From an uncultured Clostridia bacterium (GTDB lineage Bacteria; Bacillota; Clostridia; TANB77; CAG-508): 44,755 nt of DNA. Of the stretch, positions 43,699-44,755 are shown in pieces; position 1 is the stretch's first letter, and each line of letters opens with the position of its first letter. The notes beneath the pieces are model-generated. The model worked only from the letters and a program-made list of their open reading frames with translations, searched no databases and was not told the DNA's origin. The DNA lies in the NCBI GenBank assembly GCA_947588885.1, contig CANQAH010000006.1, forward strand, positions 1 to 44,755, read 5' to 3'. A program made the translations under genes and the position numbers.

Positions 43699-44381
43699 TG
43701 AAATTTATTATTGATTCAAGAATGAGGAAAATTGAAAAAGAATATTTATCTAAATTTGGTGAACTAATAGAAATTAAGCCACAAGATTTTGTTTATGAAG
43801 AAATATCTGCTCATCCAGATATTTTCTTCTGCAAGATAAATGACAAAATTTTTAGAACACCAAATTTAAATATTGATATTGGCGAACCTGGATATAAAAA
43901 TGTTAGTTCAAAATATCCTGAAGATGTGAAATATAATGTTTGCCAAATAGGAAAAAACGTTATTCACAATTTTAAATATACAGATACTAATGTCCTTAAT
44001 TACATAAAAGAAAAAGGATTAGAAATGATTAATGTAAGTCAAGGATATACTAACTGTAGTATTAGTGTCATATCAGAAAATGCATGTATAACTTCTGACG
44101 AAAAGATTTATATAATGCTTAAAAAATATGATATAGATTGTTTATTATTAAAATGTGACAATATCAGGCTTTTAGATAAAAGTGGAATACAAACAAGCAT
44201 GAATGGCTTTATAGGTGGAGCCACTGCTACAATTGGAAATAAGTTCATTTTATTTGGAGATGTTAAATATTTGGATGATAGAAATAAACTTATGAATTTT
44301 ATAGAAAAATATAATTTAGAATTGATTGATTTTGAAAATGTAGAAATACACGATTATGGTGGAATTGTTCAAATTGATTAG
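43698..44381 (+). CDS. GME-fold protein, DUF6873-like
   Basis: A 227-aa cytoplasmic protein that overlaps the permease stop by one base, so it is translationally coupled to the ABC operon. The sequence has the spaced His/Asp/Cys signals of the guanidino-modifying (GME, amidinotransferase-like) fold: SAHPDIFFCKI near residue 37, SKYPEDVKYNVCQIGKNVIHN (split across about 74-94), VSQGYTNCSISVISENACIT near 113-132, and GGATATIGNKFILFGDV near 172. This fits the DUF6873 family known in Clostridia, which has no assigned reaction. Coupling with an ABC permease is a point of interest; function cannot be read from the sequence. Confidence 0.7.
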   Translation: MKFIIDSRMRKIEKEYLSKFGELIEIKPQDFVYEEISAHPDIFFCKINDKIFRTPNLNIDIGEPGYKNVSSKYPEDVKYNVCQIGKNVIHNFKYTDTNVLNYIKEKGLEMINVSQGYTNCSISVISENACITSDEKIYIMLKKYDIDCLLLKCDNIRLLDKSGIQTSMNGFIGGATATIGNKFILFGDVKYLDDRNKLMNFIEKYNLELIDFENVEIHDYGGIVQID

Positions 44382-44486
44382 TTTGTAGATATTGATGACT
44401 TGAATTACATTCATATATATGCTAATATAAATGAAATAAAAGAAAGGTAAAAAAGGATGACATATGATGTAAGCCTTGAGGCTGTA

Positions 44487-44507
44487 ACACACACACACAC
44501 ACACACA
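44487..44507 (+). repeat. AC dinucleotide microsatellite inside a possible 35-codon ORF
   Basis: Ten AC units. They lie within a small open frame, ATG 44457 to TGA 44564, starting MTYDVSLEAVTHTHTHT, with AGAAAGG 9 bp before the ATG. Downstream are a small hairpin AAGCTATA/TATAGCTT (44521-44541) and the terminator at 44563. Whether the frame is translated is unknown. Confidence 0.6.
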
Positions 44508-44562
44508 TGTATTCTTATAGAAGCTATAAAAACTATAGCTTTATTAATCATATTCAAAATGT

Positions 44563-44607
44563 GAAAACCAATAATATTGAAAATAATATTATTGGTTTTC
44601 TTTTTTT
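44563..44607 (+). terminator. strong Rho-independent terminator
   Basis: GAAAACCAATAATATT (44563-44578) and AATATTATTGGTTTTC (44585-44600) form a perfect 16-bp stem followed by seven T. It closes the ABC/GME operon or the small frame before it. Confidence 0.92.
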
Positions 44608-44626
44608 GACAATAAGAGAATTTTTT

Positions 44627-44755
44627 ATATTATAGGAAAGTTCTCCGAATTTCCTATAATATAAAGGCTTCGCCCAGATTGCACACAAATTTTTTAACAA
44701 AAATTTGGCGCATAGAACAAAGACGCGGACAATTCAAGATATTTTTTTCTTTTGC
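44627..44755 (+). repeat. composite repeat, forward unit cut by the window end
   Basis: A: ATATTATAGGAAA (44627-44639) with TTTCCTATAATAT (44650-44662). B: CGCCCAGATT with AAATTTGGCG. C left arm: TAGAACAAAGACGCGGAC (44713-44730). The following AATTCAAGATATTTTTTTCT nearly equals the reverse of the spacer at 31845-31881. Confidence 0.9.

Overview
This window reads as a stretch of chromosome from a very AT-rich, low-GC Gram-positive bacterium, most likely an anaerobic, spore-forming member of the Clostridia. The evidence is Gram-positive style AGGAGG ribosome sites, strong TTGACA/TATAAT-like promoters, an orphan dipicolinate synthase subunit B (spore core), a classical rubrerythrin, VanW and two-component cell-envelope genes, and no rRNA, tRNA, phage or CRISPR. 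TGA is used as a normal stop (for example nadD, znuA, trmB), so the code is standard. Species cannot be given from sequence alone.

Layout. 1-3.0 kb: an HD-domain phosphohydrolase followed by a strongly degenerate SecD/SecF pair. 3.1-13 kb: one long co-directional run of glmM, an unknown 527-aa protein, metG, a thymidylate-kinase-like gene, nadD, a DUF368 membrane protein, a WG-repeat membrane protein, then zinc-type znuA and znuC. 13-16.5 kb: a membrane-fused spermidine-synthase-like gene, a membrane protein with a very acidic insert, and znuB, with dispersed repeats between them. 16.6-17.0 kb: a tandem array of a composite repeat. 17-23.7 kb: a peroxiredoxin-fold protein without catalytic cysteine, a TPR membrane protein, an OmpR-type response regulator/histidine kinase pair, a VanW protein with an in-frame stop near its likely start, and trmB. 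23.8-28.7 kb: a Gld-type ABC exporter (ATPase, permease, GldG-like) and a PMT-type glycosyltransferase. 28.8-31.8 kb: rubrerythrin, dpaB, and an unrecognised gene of higher G+C behind a long structured leader. 31.8-37.4 kb: more repeat units, an unknown protein, DUF4190, lgt, a DnaB/RecA-like ATPase and a double DUF305 protein. 37.4-39.2 kb: coaD and a XerC/D-like recombinase on the minus strand. 39.3-44.4 kb: a PPC-domain protein, an ABC ATPase, a giant coiled-coil FtsX-type permease and a GME-fold (DUF6873-like) protein. The window ends in a terminator and another repeat unit.

The most striking signal that ordinary genes do not explain is a family of intergenic composite repeats (about 150 bp, three successive hairpins named here A, B and C) present in at least eleven full, partial or decayed copies, in both orientations, alone or in tandem. 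Hairpin A shows paired base changes between copies that keep the stem intact. Other points worth attention are the degenerate SecD/SecF, the cysteine-less peroxiredoxin, the in-frame TGA of the VanW gene, the hairpin that carries the ribosome site of the DUF305 gene, and the structured leader ahead of the compositionally foreign gene at 30328.
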